From positions 434,001 through 498,000 of the forward strand of contig CBDFKB010000007.1 of NCBI GenBank assembly GCA_965248715.1: a DNA stretch of 64,000 nucleotides. The letters run 5' to 3'. Below, one piece after another: positions 1-8,058 of this stretch (its first letter is position 1; each line of letters opens with the position of its first letter). The DNA comes from CBDFKB01 sp965248715 (GTDB lineage: Bacteria > Pseudomonadota > Alphaproteobacteria > Rhizobiales > Rhizobiaceae). A program made the position numbers and the translations under genes. The notes under the pieces were generated by a model. The model was not told the DNA's origin and ran no database searches. It saw only the letters and a list, made by a program, of their open reading frames with translations.

Positions 1-1814
1 GCTGTCAATTCGGTGCCGTTAGGCAATTCGGCGGCATAGGTAATGCCACGGTCGCCACGCAAGACCCATTTGGCCTGTTGCGGTGCTGGATAATCCTTGG
101 CGGCAATTTCTTTCAGGCGCACCAGGCGGCCGCGCAGCATCGGTGCGGTTTCGATTTTCGCCCCAGGCTCGATGTCGCGTAGGATCGCCATAAACGCATT
201 AAGTTCATGGTTTTGAATGTCGACGAAAAAGAAGCTTGGTGCCTGTTTGGGGATGTTTTCGGAGATCTGGCGCCGGAAATTGCCGTCGATCAGCGCCAGC
301 GCACACAATAGCGAAAGCCCCAGCCCCAACGACACTACCACCGACGTGGTCAGCGCGCCTGGACGATGGATATTGGCGACCGCCATGCGCAACCCGGCGC
401 CAGGCAAGGTGGGCATCGCCGCCGCCACGGTACGGATCACCAGCGAAACAACCAACAACAGAGCGAGAAAAAACACCATGGCACCGATAAACACCGACGC
501 GATCCACCAATTACCCGAAGTCATGACCGCTATTGCCGCCAACGCCACAACCATTGCCGCCAATATTGCCAAATAGGTGAGACGCGGCCGACCCTCGACG
601 CCAAGACTGTTTTGCCGAAATAGTTCGGCGGCAGGGATTTCGCGGGCCTGGGCCAGCGGCCAGAGCGAAAAAATTGCCGCAGTTAGCAATCCGTACAAGG
701 CCGCCAGAGCCAGCGCGCTTGGATAAACCCGAAGCGCGGTTGCTGCCGGTAGCAGATCGCCGATCAAGCCACTGGCTACCAATGGCATCGCCGCGCCGAT
801 ACCGAGCCCAACCAGGGTTCCGATGCTTGCCAGCGCCATGATCTGGGCGAAGTAGACCGCAAAAATCAGTCGGCCAGAACCGCCGAGACATTTTAGGGTT
901 GCGATCACCGAGCGCTTGGAGGCCATGAAGGCGCGTACTGAATTAGCGACACCGACGCCGCCAACAATCAGCGAAGCCAAGCCGACCAGGGTAAGAAATT
1001 GGGAAAATCGTTCAATATTGGCGGTCAGTGACGGCGCTGCGTTCTGCCTGGTTTTAATCCGCCAGCCAGCTTCGGGAAATTCTTCCTCGGCCTCGCGCAC
1101 AAACTGTTGCAAGCGCTGGGCTGCCGCTTCGGCCAATTTCACCTTATAGCGCCAGCTTACCAAGCTGCCCGGCCGCACCAAACCGGTGCGCTCCAGTGCG
1201 GCTAGCGAAATCAGCACCCGGGGTCCGAACCCCAGCCCCTCGCTGACCCGGTCCGGTTCGGCGACGATGGTTCCAGCGATCGTCAAAGACACGTCGCCGA
1301 GCAATAGACGGTCGCCGATTTGCAGGGACAATCGGCTTAACAATAAGGGGTCGACCAACACTTGATCGACGCTAAGTAAATTGCCGGAAATCGAACCGGC
1401 GTCGCTCACCAGTTCGCCGAACAGCGGATAATTACCGTCGACCGCCTTTAGTTCGACCAATACCTGGTCGCCATTGTCGTCAAGGCGCGCCATCGAACGC
1501 AATTTTGCCGAGACCGACACCATGCCGGCGGCCTTGAGAAACCTGTTTTCGATCGCACCAAGCTGCCGGTGAACCACCGAAAAAGCCACATCACCGCCGA
1601 GGATTGTGCGGCCTTGGCCGGTGATTGAATCGGTCATCGACCGTGATACTGAATTGACCCCGGCGATCGCCGCGACGCCGAGCGCGATGCATGCAAGAAA
1701 TACCATAAAACCGTTGCCGCCGCCACGCAGTTCCCGGCCGGCAAATTTCAGTGCGGTCGCCATATTGTGGCTGGGCCGAAGCGTGGTGCCGCCGGTATTG
1801 ACAGGAATTTTCAC
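1..1814 (-). CDS. FtsX-family ABC transporter permease (YbbP-like), C-terminus cut by window edge
   Basis: Inner-membrane permease of the MacB/FtsX type, predicted partner of the adjacent ATPase. The frame is open from a GTG at 1814, which overlaps the ATPase stop as GTGA, to the window edge, giving about 604 visible codons. An in-frame ATG at 1763 is an alternative start. A hydrophobic segment near residues 36-55 (FMVFLACIALGVAAIAG) is followed by a long periplasmic-type stretch. A typical FtsX-domain helix containing SLIVGGVGVANSV lies near residue 280, and more membrane segments follow. E. coli YbbP has the same order beside YbbA and divergent tesA. YbbAP function is poorly known (lipid or lipoprotein handling is assumed), so the substrate is not assigned. 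Confidence 0.85.
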   Translation of the reverse strand, partial: MKIPVNTGGTTLRPSHNMATALKFAGRELRGGGNGFMVFLACIALGVAAIAGVNSVSRSMTDSITGQGRTILGGDVAFSVVHRQLGAIENRFLKAAGMVSVSAKLRSMARLDDNGDQVLVELKAVDGNYPLFGELVSDAGSISGNLLSVDQVLVDPLLLSRLSLQIGDRLLLGDVSLTIAGTIVAEPDRVSEGLGFGPRVLISLAALERTGLVRPGSLVSWRYKVKLAEAAAQRLQQFVREAEEEFPEAGWRIKTRQNAAPSLTANIERFSQFLTLVGLASLIVGGVGVANSVRAFMASKRSVIATLKCLGGSGRLIFAVYFAQIMALASIGTLVGLGIGAAMPLVASGLIGDLLPAATALRVYPSALALAALYGLLTAAIFSLWPLAQAREIPAAELFRQNSLGVEGRPRLTYLAILAAMVVALAAIAVMTSGNWWIASVFIGAMVFFLALLLVVSLVIRTVAAAMPTLPGAGLRMAVANIHRPGALTTSVVVSLGLGLSLLCALALIDGNFRRQISENIPKQAPSFFFVDIQNHELNAFMAILRDIEPGAKIETAPMLRGRLVRLKEIAAKDYPAPQQAKWVLRGDRGITYAAELPNGTELT

Positions 1815-2542
1815 GCGCTGGTCACCGCGCCGCCTTGGCGCTCAATGCGGCCAGCGCGGATGCGCACCGTAAGCTGACAACGCGCCGCCAACGCTGGATC
1901 ATGGGTCACCAGCACTAATACCGCGTTGCGCTCGGCCTGTTTGGCAAACAGCAAATCAGAGATTTGGTTGCCGGTTTCCTCGTCCAGATTGCCAGTTGGT
2001 TCATCGGCAATCAAGATCGGCGGATCGACTGCAAGCGCCCTAGCTATTGCCACCCGTTGTTGTTCGCCACCTGATAATTGGCCCGGATAATGGGACAGAC
2101 GTTGGCCGAGCCCAACCCCGGTCAATTCCTGGGCGGCGAGTGTAAGCGCCCCCTCAATACCAGCCAACTCCAACGGCACAGCGACATTTTCCAGCGCTGT
2201 CATGTTGGCGATCAGGTGAAAGGACTGAAAGACGATGCCGATATTGCGACCCCTAAACCCTGCCAATTGGTCTTCGCTTAACGCCGCGTAGTCCTCGCCA
2301 ACAACTCTGACCAGGCCGTTGTCGGCCCGTTCCAGTCCGGCGATCACCATCAACAAGGTCGACTTTCCCGAGCCGGATGGGCCGACCAGCCCGACGGTCT
2401 GGCCTCCCTTGACCGTCAAATTGACGTTTTTGAGCACATGAACCCGTGACGCCGCCTTGCCTAGGGTCAAATCCACATTTTCCAGCACGATTGGCGCCGG
2501 TTCAGCATTAAAAGTTTGCGACACCGGGTGCACACCTGTCAT
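1811..2542 (-). CDS. ybbA: ABC transporter ATP-binding protein (YbbA-like)
   Basis: Cytoplasmic ATPase of 243 residues, LolD/MacB-type. Walker A GPSGSGKS lies at about residues 54-61, the signature LSGGEQQR near 157, Walker B ILIADEPT follows, and the H-loop is VTHD. It overlaps the permease downstream by 4 nt, so translation is probably coupled. It is divergent from the TesA-like esterase, as in E. coli ybbA/tesA. No strong Shine-Dalgarno is visible before the ATG at 2542, and the left arm of an inverted repeat lies only 14 bp upstream. Confidence 0.9.
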   Translation of the reverse strand: MTGVHPVSQTFNAEPAPIVLENVDLTLGKAASRVHVLKNVNLTVKGGQTVGLVGPSGSGKSTLLMVIAGLERADNGLVRVVGEDYAALSEDQLAGFRGRNIGIVFQSFHLIANMTALENVAVPLELAGIEGALTLAAQELTGVGLGQRLSHYPGQLSGGEQQRVAIARALAVDPPILIADEPTGNLDEETGNQISDLLFAKQAERNAVLVLVTHDPALAARCQLTVRIRAGRIERQGGAVTSA

Positions 2543-2555
2543 TGGATCAATAGTA

Positions 2556-2822
2556 AGAGCCCAACCGAATATTCCCGTAAGGTTTGACGGAGGCAGATTT
2601 TGAGATGTTTTGAAGTAAAATCAAGGCTATAGGGTGCTGCCCTTTAGTTTTGATTGTACACAAAAACAGCCAATATATGCCCCGCCCGAAGGGTTATGGC
2701 AAAATTGCCCACTATCGGCGGCTCTACATTTGCAATGGTCGGGGACAGTTCCGGCATATAAATCCTTGATATTGCACAATTTTGACAAAATCAAACCTCA
2801 CGGGAATATTCGGTTGGGCTCT
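2556..2822. repeat. 267-bp inverted-repeat element between ybbA and tesA
   Basis: Arms at 2556-2587 and 2791-2822 are inverted copies of 32 bp with one mismatch (the pair 2579/2799). Each arm starts AGAGCCCAACCG and ends AGGTTTGA. The 203 bp between them look AT-richer than the neighbouring genes and carry no convincing gene. No clear target duplication is seen. It fills almost the whole divergent intergenic region, so one arm lies in front of each gene. This could be a non-autonomous element or a symmetric regulatory region. Confidence 0.75.
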
Positions 2823-2878
2823 AAGATCCCTTGGAGATAGTTTGGCGAATCACCATCGGTTTAATATGGGGAGAGTTG

Positions 2879-3604
2879 ATGGCGCGCAAACGACAAATTC
2901 CCAGGACAGTAGTGTCCCTTGGTATAAGTCTAAAATCGGCATTTACCAACTGGAATAGGCGGCGATGCCGGCTCGGCTTGGCCGCATTGATGCTGGTTTG
3001 GCTCACCGGTTTTGGCACCGGCACTGCCGACCAGCGCACAATCAATATCGCGGTCATCGGTGACAGCCTGGTTTCCGGTTACGGCCTTGCGCCCGGGCAG
3101 TCGTTTCCTGAACAATTGCAAATAGCACTCAACGCTGCCGGGCAGCCGGTTGTGATCACCAATGCCGGAGTTTCCGGCGACACCAGTTCTGGCGGTCTGG
3201 CCAGGCTCGATTGGTCTGTCGGTGAAAAAATTGACGCGGTGATCGTCGAACTGGGTGCCAATGATGCGCTGCGCGGTATCGGCCCGAAAATCACCAAAGA
3301 CAATCTGCGGCAAATTATCGTCCGGCTAAAAGCCCGCGGCATCATGGTGTTGTTGGCGGGCATGCGCGCGCCCCCTAACATGGGCTCCAACTATGTGACT
3401 GAATTCGAGGCGATTTTCCCAAGCCTCGCCGACAAACACGAAATCTTACTTGATCCGTTCTTTATTGAGGGCGTGGCAGCAAGGCCGCATTTAAACCAGG
3501 ATGACGGTATTCACCCAAATCTGGCCGGGGTTGAAATCATGGTTGATCGGTTTATGCCATTCGCCCTGCGGTTGATCGCGAAGGCCACTGACAAAGAGCA
3601 ATAG
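2879..3604 (+). CDS. tesA: GDSL-family arylesterase / acyl-CoA thioesterase I (TesA-like)
   Basis: SGNH hydrolase of 241 residues, probably periplasmic: thioesterase, esterase or lysophospholipase. The catalytic Ser sits in VIGDSLVSG at about residue 63, block III is GANDALRG, and the Asp/His pair is in DGIHPN. The start chosen is ATG 2879, preceded by GGGGAG at 2868-2873; an upstream TTG at 2831 is in frame but lacks this site. A basic stretch followed by LGLAALMLVWLTGFG (residues 32-46) looks like a long signal sequence or anchor. Divergent to ybbAP, the conserved arrangement. The thpR-like gene follows after 5 bp. Confidence 0.88.
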   Translation: MARKRQIPRTVVSLGISLKSAFTNWNRRRCRLGLAALMLVWLTGFGTGTADQRTINIAVIGDSLVSGYGLAPGQSFPEQLQIALNAAGQPVVITNAGVSGDTSSGGLARLDWSVGEKIDAVIVELGANDALRGIGPKITKDNLRQIIVRLKARGIMVLLAGMRAPPNMGSNYVTEFEAIFPSLADKHEILLDPFFIEGVAARPHLNQDDGIHPNLAGVEIMVDRFMPFALRLIAKATDKEQ

Positions 3605-3609
3605 TCACT

Positions 3610-4146
3610 ATGCCGAGACTGTTTACGGCGATCGAAATTCCCTATTCGGTTATGTCTTCGCTGATGCTGGCGAAGGGCAAGTTTGCCGGCGCGCGTTGGA
3701 TCGACCCGCAAAATTATCACATCACCCTTGGTTTTATCGGCGATATCGATTACCGCACCGCCAACGAAATCGCCAACCGACTAGCCACGATCGAGGTGCC
3801 CGGTTTCGAGATATCTTTATATGGGCTGGGGGTCTTCGGTGCCAAGAACCCGAAATCAATTTATGCTAAAGTGCGCCAAAACCATGCGCTTACCAACCTG
3901 CACAGTGTGCTTGAGCGCCAATTGCGCCGGATAGGCCTTGATGGCGATAACCGCAAATTCGTACCGCACGTTGCCATTGCCCGCTTGCGCGGCGCCCGCG
4001 ACCGTGATGTGGCGCGCTATCTGTCCGACCATGGTGGCTTTTTGAGCCCAAGCTTTACCGTCGAGCGATTTGTGCTGATGTCATCAAAGGATATGGTCGG
4101 CGGCGGGCCTTATGTGGTGGAGGAATGTTACGATCTTGCCGCGTGA
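3610..4146 (+). CDS. thpR: RNA 2',3'-cyclic phosphodiesterase (2H/LigT family)
   Basis: Cytoplasmic 2H phosphoesterase of 178 residues. The two catalytic HxTx/HxAx motifs are visible as HITLGF near residue 37 and HVAIARL near residue 119. Enzymes of this family open 2',3'-cyclic phosphate ends of RNA, and some ligate tRNA halves in vitro. It starts 5 bp after the esterase stop, so it is probably cotranscribed. Length and motif spacing are normal for the family. Confidence 0.88.
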   Translation: MPRLFTAIEIPYSVMSSLMLAKGKFAGARWIDPQNYHITLGFIGDIDYRTANEIANRLATIEVPGFEISLYGLGVFGAKNPKSIYAKVRQNHALTNLHSVLERQLRRIGLDGDNRKFVPHVAIARLRGARDRDVARYLSDHGGFLSPSFTVERFVLMSSKDMVGGGPYVVEECYDLAA

Positions 4147-4196
4147 TTGCCACCGGCAAACTTGAACAAAGACCACCTTTGCCCCATTTCTATCCA

Positions 4197-4610
4197 ATGC
4201 AGATGTCCAAAATAGAAGCATATTTGCGCCGCCGGTCGTTTGGCGGCGGTCGTACCCGAGAACAAAAAGTACGCAAGGGTTTCTGGCGAACCTTTGGCCG
4301 CGCCGCCGGTCGGCTGCCGATCGCCGAGGATGTGGTCGCCAGCTATTATTGTGCGCTCGACCCAAACACTCCGCGCCGGGTACGCACTATGCTGTTGGCC
4401 GCGCTGGCCTATTTTGTGCTGCCAGCCGACGCCATTCCCGATATATTGCTCGGTATCGGCTTTAGCGATGATATAGCGGTGCTGACCTCGGTTATTGCCA
4501 CGATCCGTGTCCATGTGCGCCCGGCCCATTTTGTGGCGGCAAGATCCGCCTTAGCGAGGCTTTGCGCAGATGACAGGGATGCGGCTGGCAACGAGTTTGA
4601 CCCTGCGTGA
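4197..4610 (+). CDS. YkvA / DUF1232 family protein
   Basis: Predicted small protein of 137 residues. The DUF1232 core is recognisable as RTMLLAALAYFVLPADAIPD followed by GFSDDIAVL, a hydrophobic segment with conserved Pro-Asp and Asp-Asp pairs. Function is unknown in the family. The frame extends upstream to an ATG at 4125 that overlaps thpR by 22 nt. ATG 4197 (MQMSK) gives an N-terminus closer to the family, and ATG 4203 is also possible. Confidence 0.75.
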   Translation: MQMSKIEAYLRRRSFGGGRTREQKVRKGFWRTFGRAAGRLPIAEDVVASYYCALDPNTPRRVRTMLLAALAYFVLPADAIPDILLGIGFSDDIAVLTSVIATIRVHVRPAHFVAARSALARLCADDRDAAGNEFDPA

Positions 4611-4611
4611 G

Positions 4612-4630
4612 GGTACCGACAACCGGTACC
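4612..4630 (+). other. Intergenic stem-loop
   Basis: GGTACCG at 4612-4618 pairs perfectly with CGGTACC at 4624-4630 around the loop ACAAC. It sits directly after the YkvA stop. No T-run follows, so it is not a classical terminator; a 3'-end protecting or processing hairpin is possible. Confidence 0.5.
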
Positions 4631-4656
4631 GGGCGCCGAGATGAAAAGATGAATTG

Positions 4657-5214
4657 ATGACCACAAGGGGCTATTTCGGCATTGGCGTCGAGGGCATTTC
4701 CAAACCGATGAATTTCGGTAATTTGGCCCGTTCGGCACACGGATTTGGCGCCAGCTTCGTTTTCTCGATTGCGCCGGCGCGCACCATCGGTGTTCCCAAA
4801 TCCGATACTGCCCGATCGATCGAGCACCTGCCGTGGTACAATTATACCCGCTCCGACGAGTTTAAATTGCCCGATGGCTGCACCTTGGTGGGTGTGGAAC
4901 TGACCGACGATGCCATCGATCTGCCCAGTTTCCGCCATCCGATCCAGGCAGCCTATTTGCTCGGCCCGGAAGGTGGGGCGCTATCGCCGGAAATGATCGA
5001 GCGCTGCGCTTACGTGGTCAAGATACCGACCGCCTTTTCGATCAATGTGGCGATGGCTGGCGCCATCGTCATGTATGACCGGCTGCGCTCGATCACCAGA
5101 TTTGCCGAAAGGCCGGTTAAAGCTGGCGGGCCGCACGCACCGCTTGACGAACATGTGCATGGCAAGCCGCTTTATGCAGGCGGCACCCGGATGGTTCGCG
5201 CCCGGGACAAATGA
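4657..5214 (+). CDS. TrmH (SpoU) family RNA methyltransferase
   Basis: SPOUT-class methyltransferase of 185 residues acting on tRNA or rRNA; the target nucleotide cannot be assigned. Motif 1 shows NFGNLARSA (conserved Asn/Arg). Motif 2 is YLLGPEGGALS (the G-E-G of the SAM knot) and motif 3 is PTAFSINVAMAGAIVMYD with the S-x-N-V core. ATG 4657 follows a TTG at 4654; both are in frame. The C-terminal 35 residues are basic and variable. Confidence 0.87.
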   Translation: MTTRGYFGIGVEGISKPMNFGNLARSAHGFGASFVFSIAPARTIGVPKSDTARSIEHLPWYNYTRSDEFKLPDGCTLVGVELTDDAIDLPSFRHPIQAAYLLGPEGGALSPEMIERCAYVVKIPTAFSINVAMAGAIVMYDRLRSITRFAERPVKAGGPHAPLDEHVHGKPLYAGGTRMVRARDK

Positions 5215-5511
5215 CCGCGAACTGGAATTCATCCACAACCATAATTGTCAACAGGCCCTAGGGGCACACGCCAAGCCAGTTGTTGGCTGCCATAATTTTG
5301 TCGGCAAAATCGGTTCAATAAACGAATACTTGCTCAAATGTGGCTCGCGGACCCCCGCTTGAGGGCTTTTTTTTCAAATCGTTCATGATTTGGTAACCGA
5401 ACCTTAAGCATCCTGAGACCCGCTGAATACCGTCGCCATCGCCTATCGTGGCACCGGCTTAGCAGGGCGCGAGCCAGGAAAATTCTAGCAATTCATCGGA
5501 TCGGTGGAAGA
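5215..5511. other. Intergenic region, no gene recognised
   Basis: 297 bp between the TrmH-family gene and the IalB-like gene. Apart from the possible terminator at 5343-5374 I see no gene, repeat or clear regulatory motif. Confidence 0.5.
5343..5374 (+). terminator. Possible rho-independent terminator
   Basis: CTC-GCGG (5344-5350) can pair with CCGC-GAG (5355-5363) with a two-base TT bulge. Three bases later comes a run of eight T (5367-5374). It lies about 130 bp after the TrmH-family gene. The bulge and the three-base gap make it weaker than a textbook terminator. Confidence 0.4.
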
Positions 5512-6015
5512 ATGATTGTCAGGACTATCGCCATCGCGGGCTTGATCGCGGCTCTTTCGGGACTAAACGCGTTTGCGCAAAAACCGCAGCGCATCGAACA
5601 ATTCAATGCTTGGGGCGCTTATCGCGTTCAAATGAACGACAACACGGTTTGTTTCGTATTATCGATGCCGAGTAAAAAGGAACCGGAAGACCGCGACCAT
5701 GGCGATGTGTTTTTCATGGTTTCGCAGAAACCCGGCCAAAACATCGATTATGAACCGCACCTAACGGTCGGCTATCCGTTTGCCGACGAATCGAAGGTTA
5801 CGGTCAATATCGACGGCAAAGGCTACGACATGTTCACCCGTGGTTCCAAGGCCTGGATGTGGAACGCGGCCGAAGAACCGGAAGTAGTGCAGGCAATGCG
5901 GGCCGGCAGCCAGATGGTGGTTTCCGGGCGTTCGCGGCGCGGCACCGAAACCAAATATACCTACTCGCTGTCGGGTATCACCGCTTCGTTGAAGAAAATC
6001 GGCACTTGCAAATAA
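5512..6015 (+). CDS. IalB (invasion-associated locus B) family secreted protein
   Basis: Exported protein of 167 residues. The signal peptide ends around LSGLNAFA-QKP (cleavage near residue 22). The mature part has the IalB pattern: an early Cys (VCFVLSMP), GYPFADESKV, AWMW, VSGRSRRGTETKYTYSL and a final Cys at the penultimate residue, suggesting one disulfide. Cellular role unknown; the Bartonella founder protein is linked to erythrocyte invasion, but the family is widespread in free-living alphaproteobacteria. It precedes rlmN, a common order in that class. Confidence 0.8.
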   Translation: MIVRTIAIAGLIAALSGLNAFAQKPQRIEQFNAWGAYRVQMNDNTVCFVLSMPSKKEPEDRDHGDVFFMVSQKPGQNIDYEPHLTVGYPFADESKVTVNIDGKGYDMFTRGSKAWMWNAAEEPEVVQAMRAGSQMVVSGRSRRGTETKYTYSLSGITASLKKIGTCK

Positions 6016-6199
6016 CGGTTTCGCGCCGCAGTCCTATGGCAGCGGCAGCCGATCAATGACTGGTTCAATTGGAATTCTTCGTGTCGAACATGCCCCTGCC
6101 GCCATCGCGGGGCTGACGCGCATCGCACAAGGTGGTAATCGGTTGGCGAAGTGATCGCCATAATGCGATCCCGTCAATGAACCGGCCCGCGATCCCATC

Positions 6200-7411
6200 A
6201 TGCCCACCACCCTCGATCTCGGTCAAAGCGGCGTTCGCGCCGTTGCAGCAAGCGATAAGCCGCACCTGGTCGGAATGTCGCGTGAGCAATTAGCTGAAGC
6301 GCTTGCCGCCATCGGCGTGCCGCAAAAACAATTGCGCATGCGGGTCAGCCAATTGTGGAATTGGCTCTATGTTCGCGGCAAAAGCGATTTTGCTGCCATG
6401 GCCAATATTTCCGCCGATTTGCGCGCCAAGCTCGACCAGCATTATTTGATCGCCCGGCCGGAAATTACCGAAGAGCAGGTTTCCGCCGACGGCACCCGGA
6501 AATGGCTGATGCGGTTTGCGCCGCGTGGCGCCGGCCGCGACGTTGAGGTCGAGACCGTATATATTCCCGAAGAAGGCCGTGGCACCTTGTGCATTTCCAG
6601 CCAGGTCGGCTGCACCTTGACCTGCACGTTTTGCCATACTGGCACCCAAAAACTGGTACGTAATCTGTTCGCCGACGAAATCCTCGCCCAATTGTTGGTG
6701 GCCCGCGACCGGCTGGGGGATTTTCCCGGTGACGAGACCGCCGAAGGCACCGCGGTGCCGACCGCCGGGCGCAAAGTCTCCAACATTGTCATGATGGGTA
6801 TGGGCGAACCGCTGTACAATTTCGAACATGTCAAACAAGCGCTGCTGATCGCTACCGACGGCGATGGACTGTCGATCTCGCGTCGGCGCACCACCCTTTC
6901 GACCTCCGGTGTGGTGCCAAACATTTATCGCACCGGCGCCGAGATCGGCGTCATGCTGGCGATTTCGTTCCACGCGGTGCGCGATGATTTGCGCGATGAG
7001 TTGGTGCCGATCAACAAGAAATATCCGATTGCCGAATTACTGGACGCCTGCCGCAATTATCCCGGCCTTAGCAATGCCAAGCGCATTACTTTCGAATATG
7101 TCATGCTCAAAGGGGTCAATGACAGCTTGACCGACGCCAAGGAATTGGTGCGCCTGCTCAAGGGCATTCCGGCCAAGATCAACCTGATCCCGTTCAACCC
7201 GTGGCCGGGCTCGGCCTATAAATGTTCCGAATGGGAGCAAATCGAGAAATTCGCCGATTTCGTCAACCAGTGTGGTTACGCCTCACCGATCCGCACCCCG
7301 CGCGGCCGTGACATTTTAGCCGCCTGCGGGCAGTTGAAGTCAGAAAGCGAACGCATGCGCATCCGCGAGCGCCTGGCACTGGAGGCGATGATGGTTGGCC
7401 ATGGCGAATAG
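6200..7411 (+). CDS. rlmN: Dual-specificity RNA methyltransferase RlmN (23S rRNA A2503 / tRNA A37, C2)
   Basis: Radical-SAM enzyme of 403 residues that methylates C2 of A2503 in 23S rRNA and A37 in some tRNAs. The N-terminal helical domain includes QLWNWLYVRG. The cluster-binding CxxxCxxC is CTLTCTFC near residue 141, followed by HTGTQ. GMGEPLYN, the SAM-contacting STSG and SFHA, and IPFNPWPGS follow. The C-terminal methyl-carrying Cys is in the ILAACGQL segment. Length is normal. The downstream membrane gene begins 9 bp later. Confidence 0.97.
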   Translation: MPTTLDLGQSGVRAVAASDKPHLVGMSREQLAEALAAIGVPQKQLRMRVSQLWNWLYVRGKSDFAAMANISADLRAKLDQHYLIARPEITEEQVSADGTRKWLMRFAPRGAGRDVEVETVYIPEEGRGTLCISSQVGCTLTCTFCHTGTQKLVRNLFADEILAQLLVARDRLGDFPGDETAEGTAVPTAGRKVSNIVMMGMGEPLYNFEHVKQALLIATDGDGLSISRRRTTLSTSGVVPNIYRTGAEIGVMLAISFHAVRDDLRDELVPINKKYPIAELLDACRNYPGLSNAKRITFEYVMLKGVNDSLTDAKELVRLLKGIPAKINLIPFNPWPGSAYKCSEWEQIEKFADFVNQCGYASPIRTPRGRDILAACGQLKSESERMRIRERLALEAMMVGHGE

Positions 7412-7420
7412 GTCGCGATC

Positions 7421-7885
7421 ATGCGCCTGATCGGGGATTTGCTGTTCCGCGTATTGGTGGTCGGTTTCGCGCTGACCGTCGCGGTCGCCGCCGCCGGAAT
7501 GTTTCTTGGCTACAATTTATATTCTGAGATGGTGCGTTCGGCGCAACAAAGCGGAAGCGATCCAGTGATCGCCGGAATTTTTGCGTTTCTGATCGGCTTG
7601 TTCGCCAGCCCATTTTATCTGGCGGCTACATTCGCCCCCGCCCTTGGTGTGATCCTGTTGGCCGAATTTGCCAGGTTGCGCGGAATTATCAGCAATATAT
7701 TGCTGGGCGGCTTTGCGGCGTTTATGGCCTATTGGCTGAGTAAGGAAACCGTTCCCGGCGAACAAATTGCCAATGCCACCATGGTAATTTTGCTGGCAAC
7801 CGGTTTCATCGGCGGATTTTTCTACTGGTTGATCGCCGGACGCAGTGCCGGGGGTTGGCTGGACCGCCTCGACGACCAAAGATAG
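7421..7885 (+). CDS. Hypothetical four-helix inner-membrane protein
   Basis: 154 residues with about four hydrophobic helices: VLVVGFALTVAVAAAG (10-27), PVIAGIFAFLIGLFA (48-62), FAPALGVILLAEFA (70-83) and ILLATGFIGGFFYWLIAG (122-139). No catalytic motif seen. It begins 9 bp after rlmN and lies before argG. I do not recognise a named family. Confidence 0.7.
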   Translation: MRLIGDLLFRVLVVGFALTVAVAAAGMFLGYNLYSEMVRSAQQSGSDPVIAGIFAFLIGLFASPFYLAATFAPALGVILLAEFARLRGIISNILLGGFAAFMAYWLSKETVPGEQIANATMVILLATGFIGGFFYWLIAGRSAGGWLDRLDDQR

Positions 7886-8058
7886 CCGAATTATCTACCC
7901 GGTTCGGTGCTGAATATCGTCAGCGCTTGGCAACCTTGCCCCATTGACATTTACCCACTTCCTAGAGAGGACAGGCGTCGGCGCCAAGTTTCGCGCAACC
8001 TCGATTGCCCGCCATCATTGGCACCGCTCGCACAGACACATGTTTAGGTCGATTAATT

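Noticed and set aside
205..891. Two minus-strand open frames (205-510, 511-891) inside the first gene
   Set aside because: They lie in another frame than the FtsX-family permease, whose frame is open through the region and carries recognisable membrane motifs.
2912..2930. CCCTTGGTAT word inside tesA as a further arm of the 302-bp family
   Set aside because: Only about 10 bases match and the surrounding sequence codes for the esterase N-terminus.
3079..3390. Antisense open frames opposite the esterase and other genes
   Set aside because: Expected from GC-rich codon use; no ribosome sites or domains, and the sense frames have clear family motifs.
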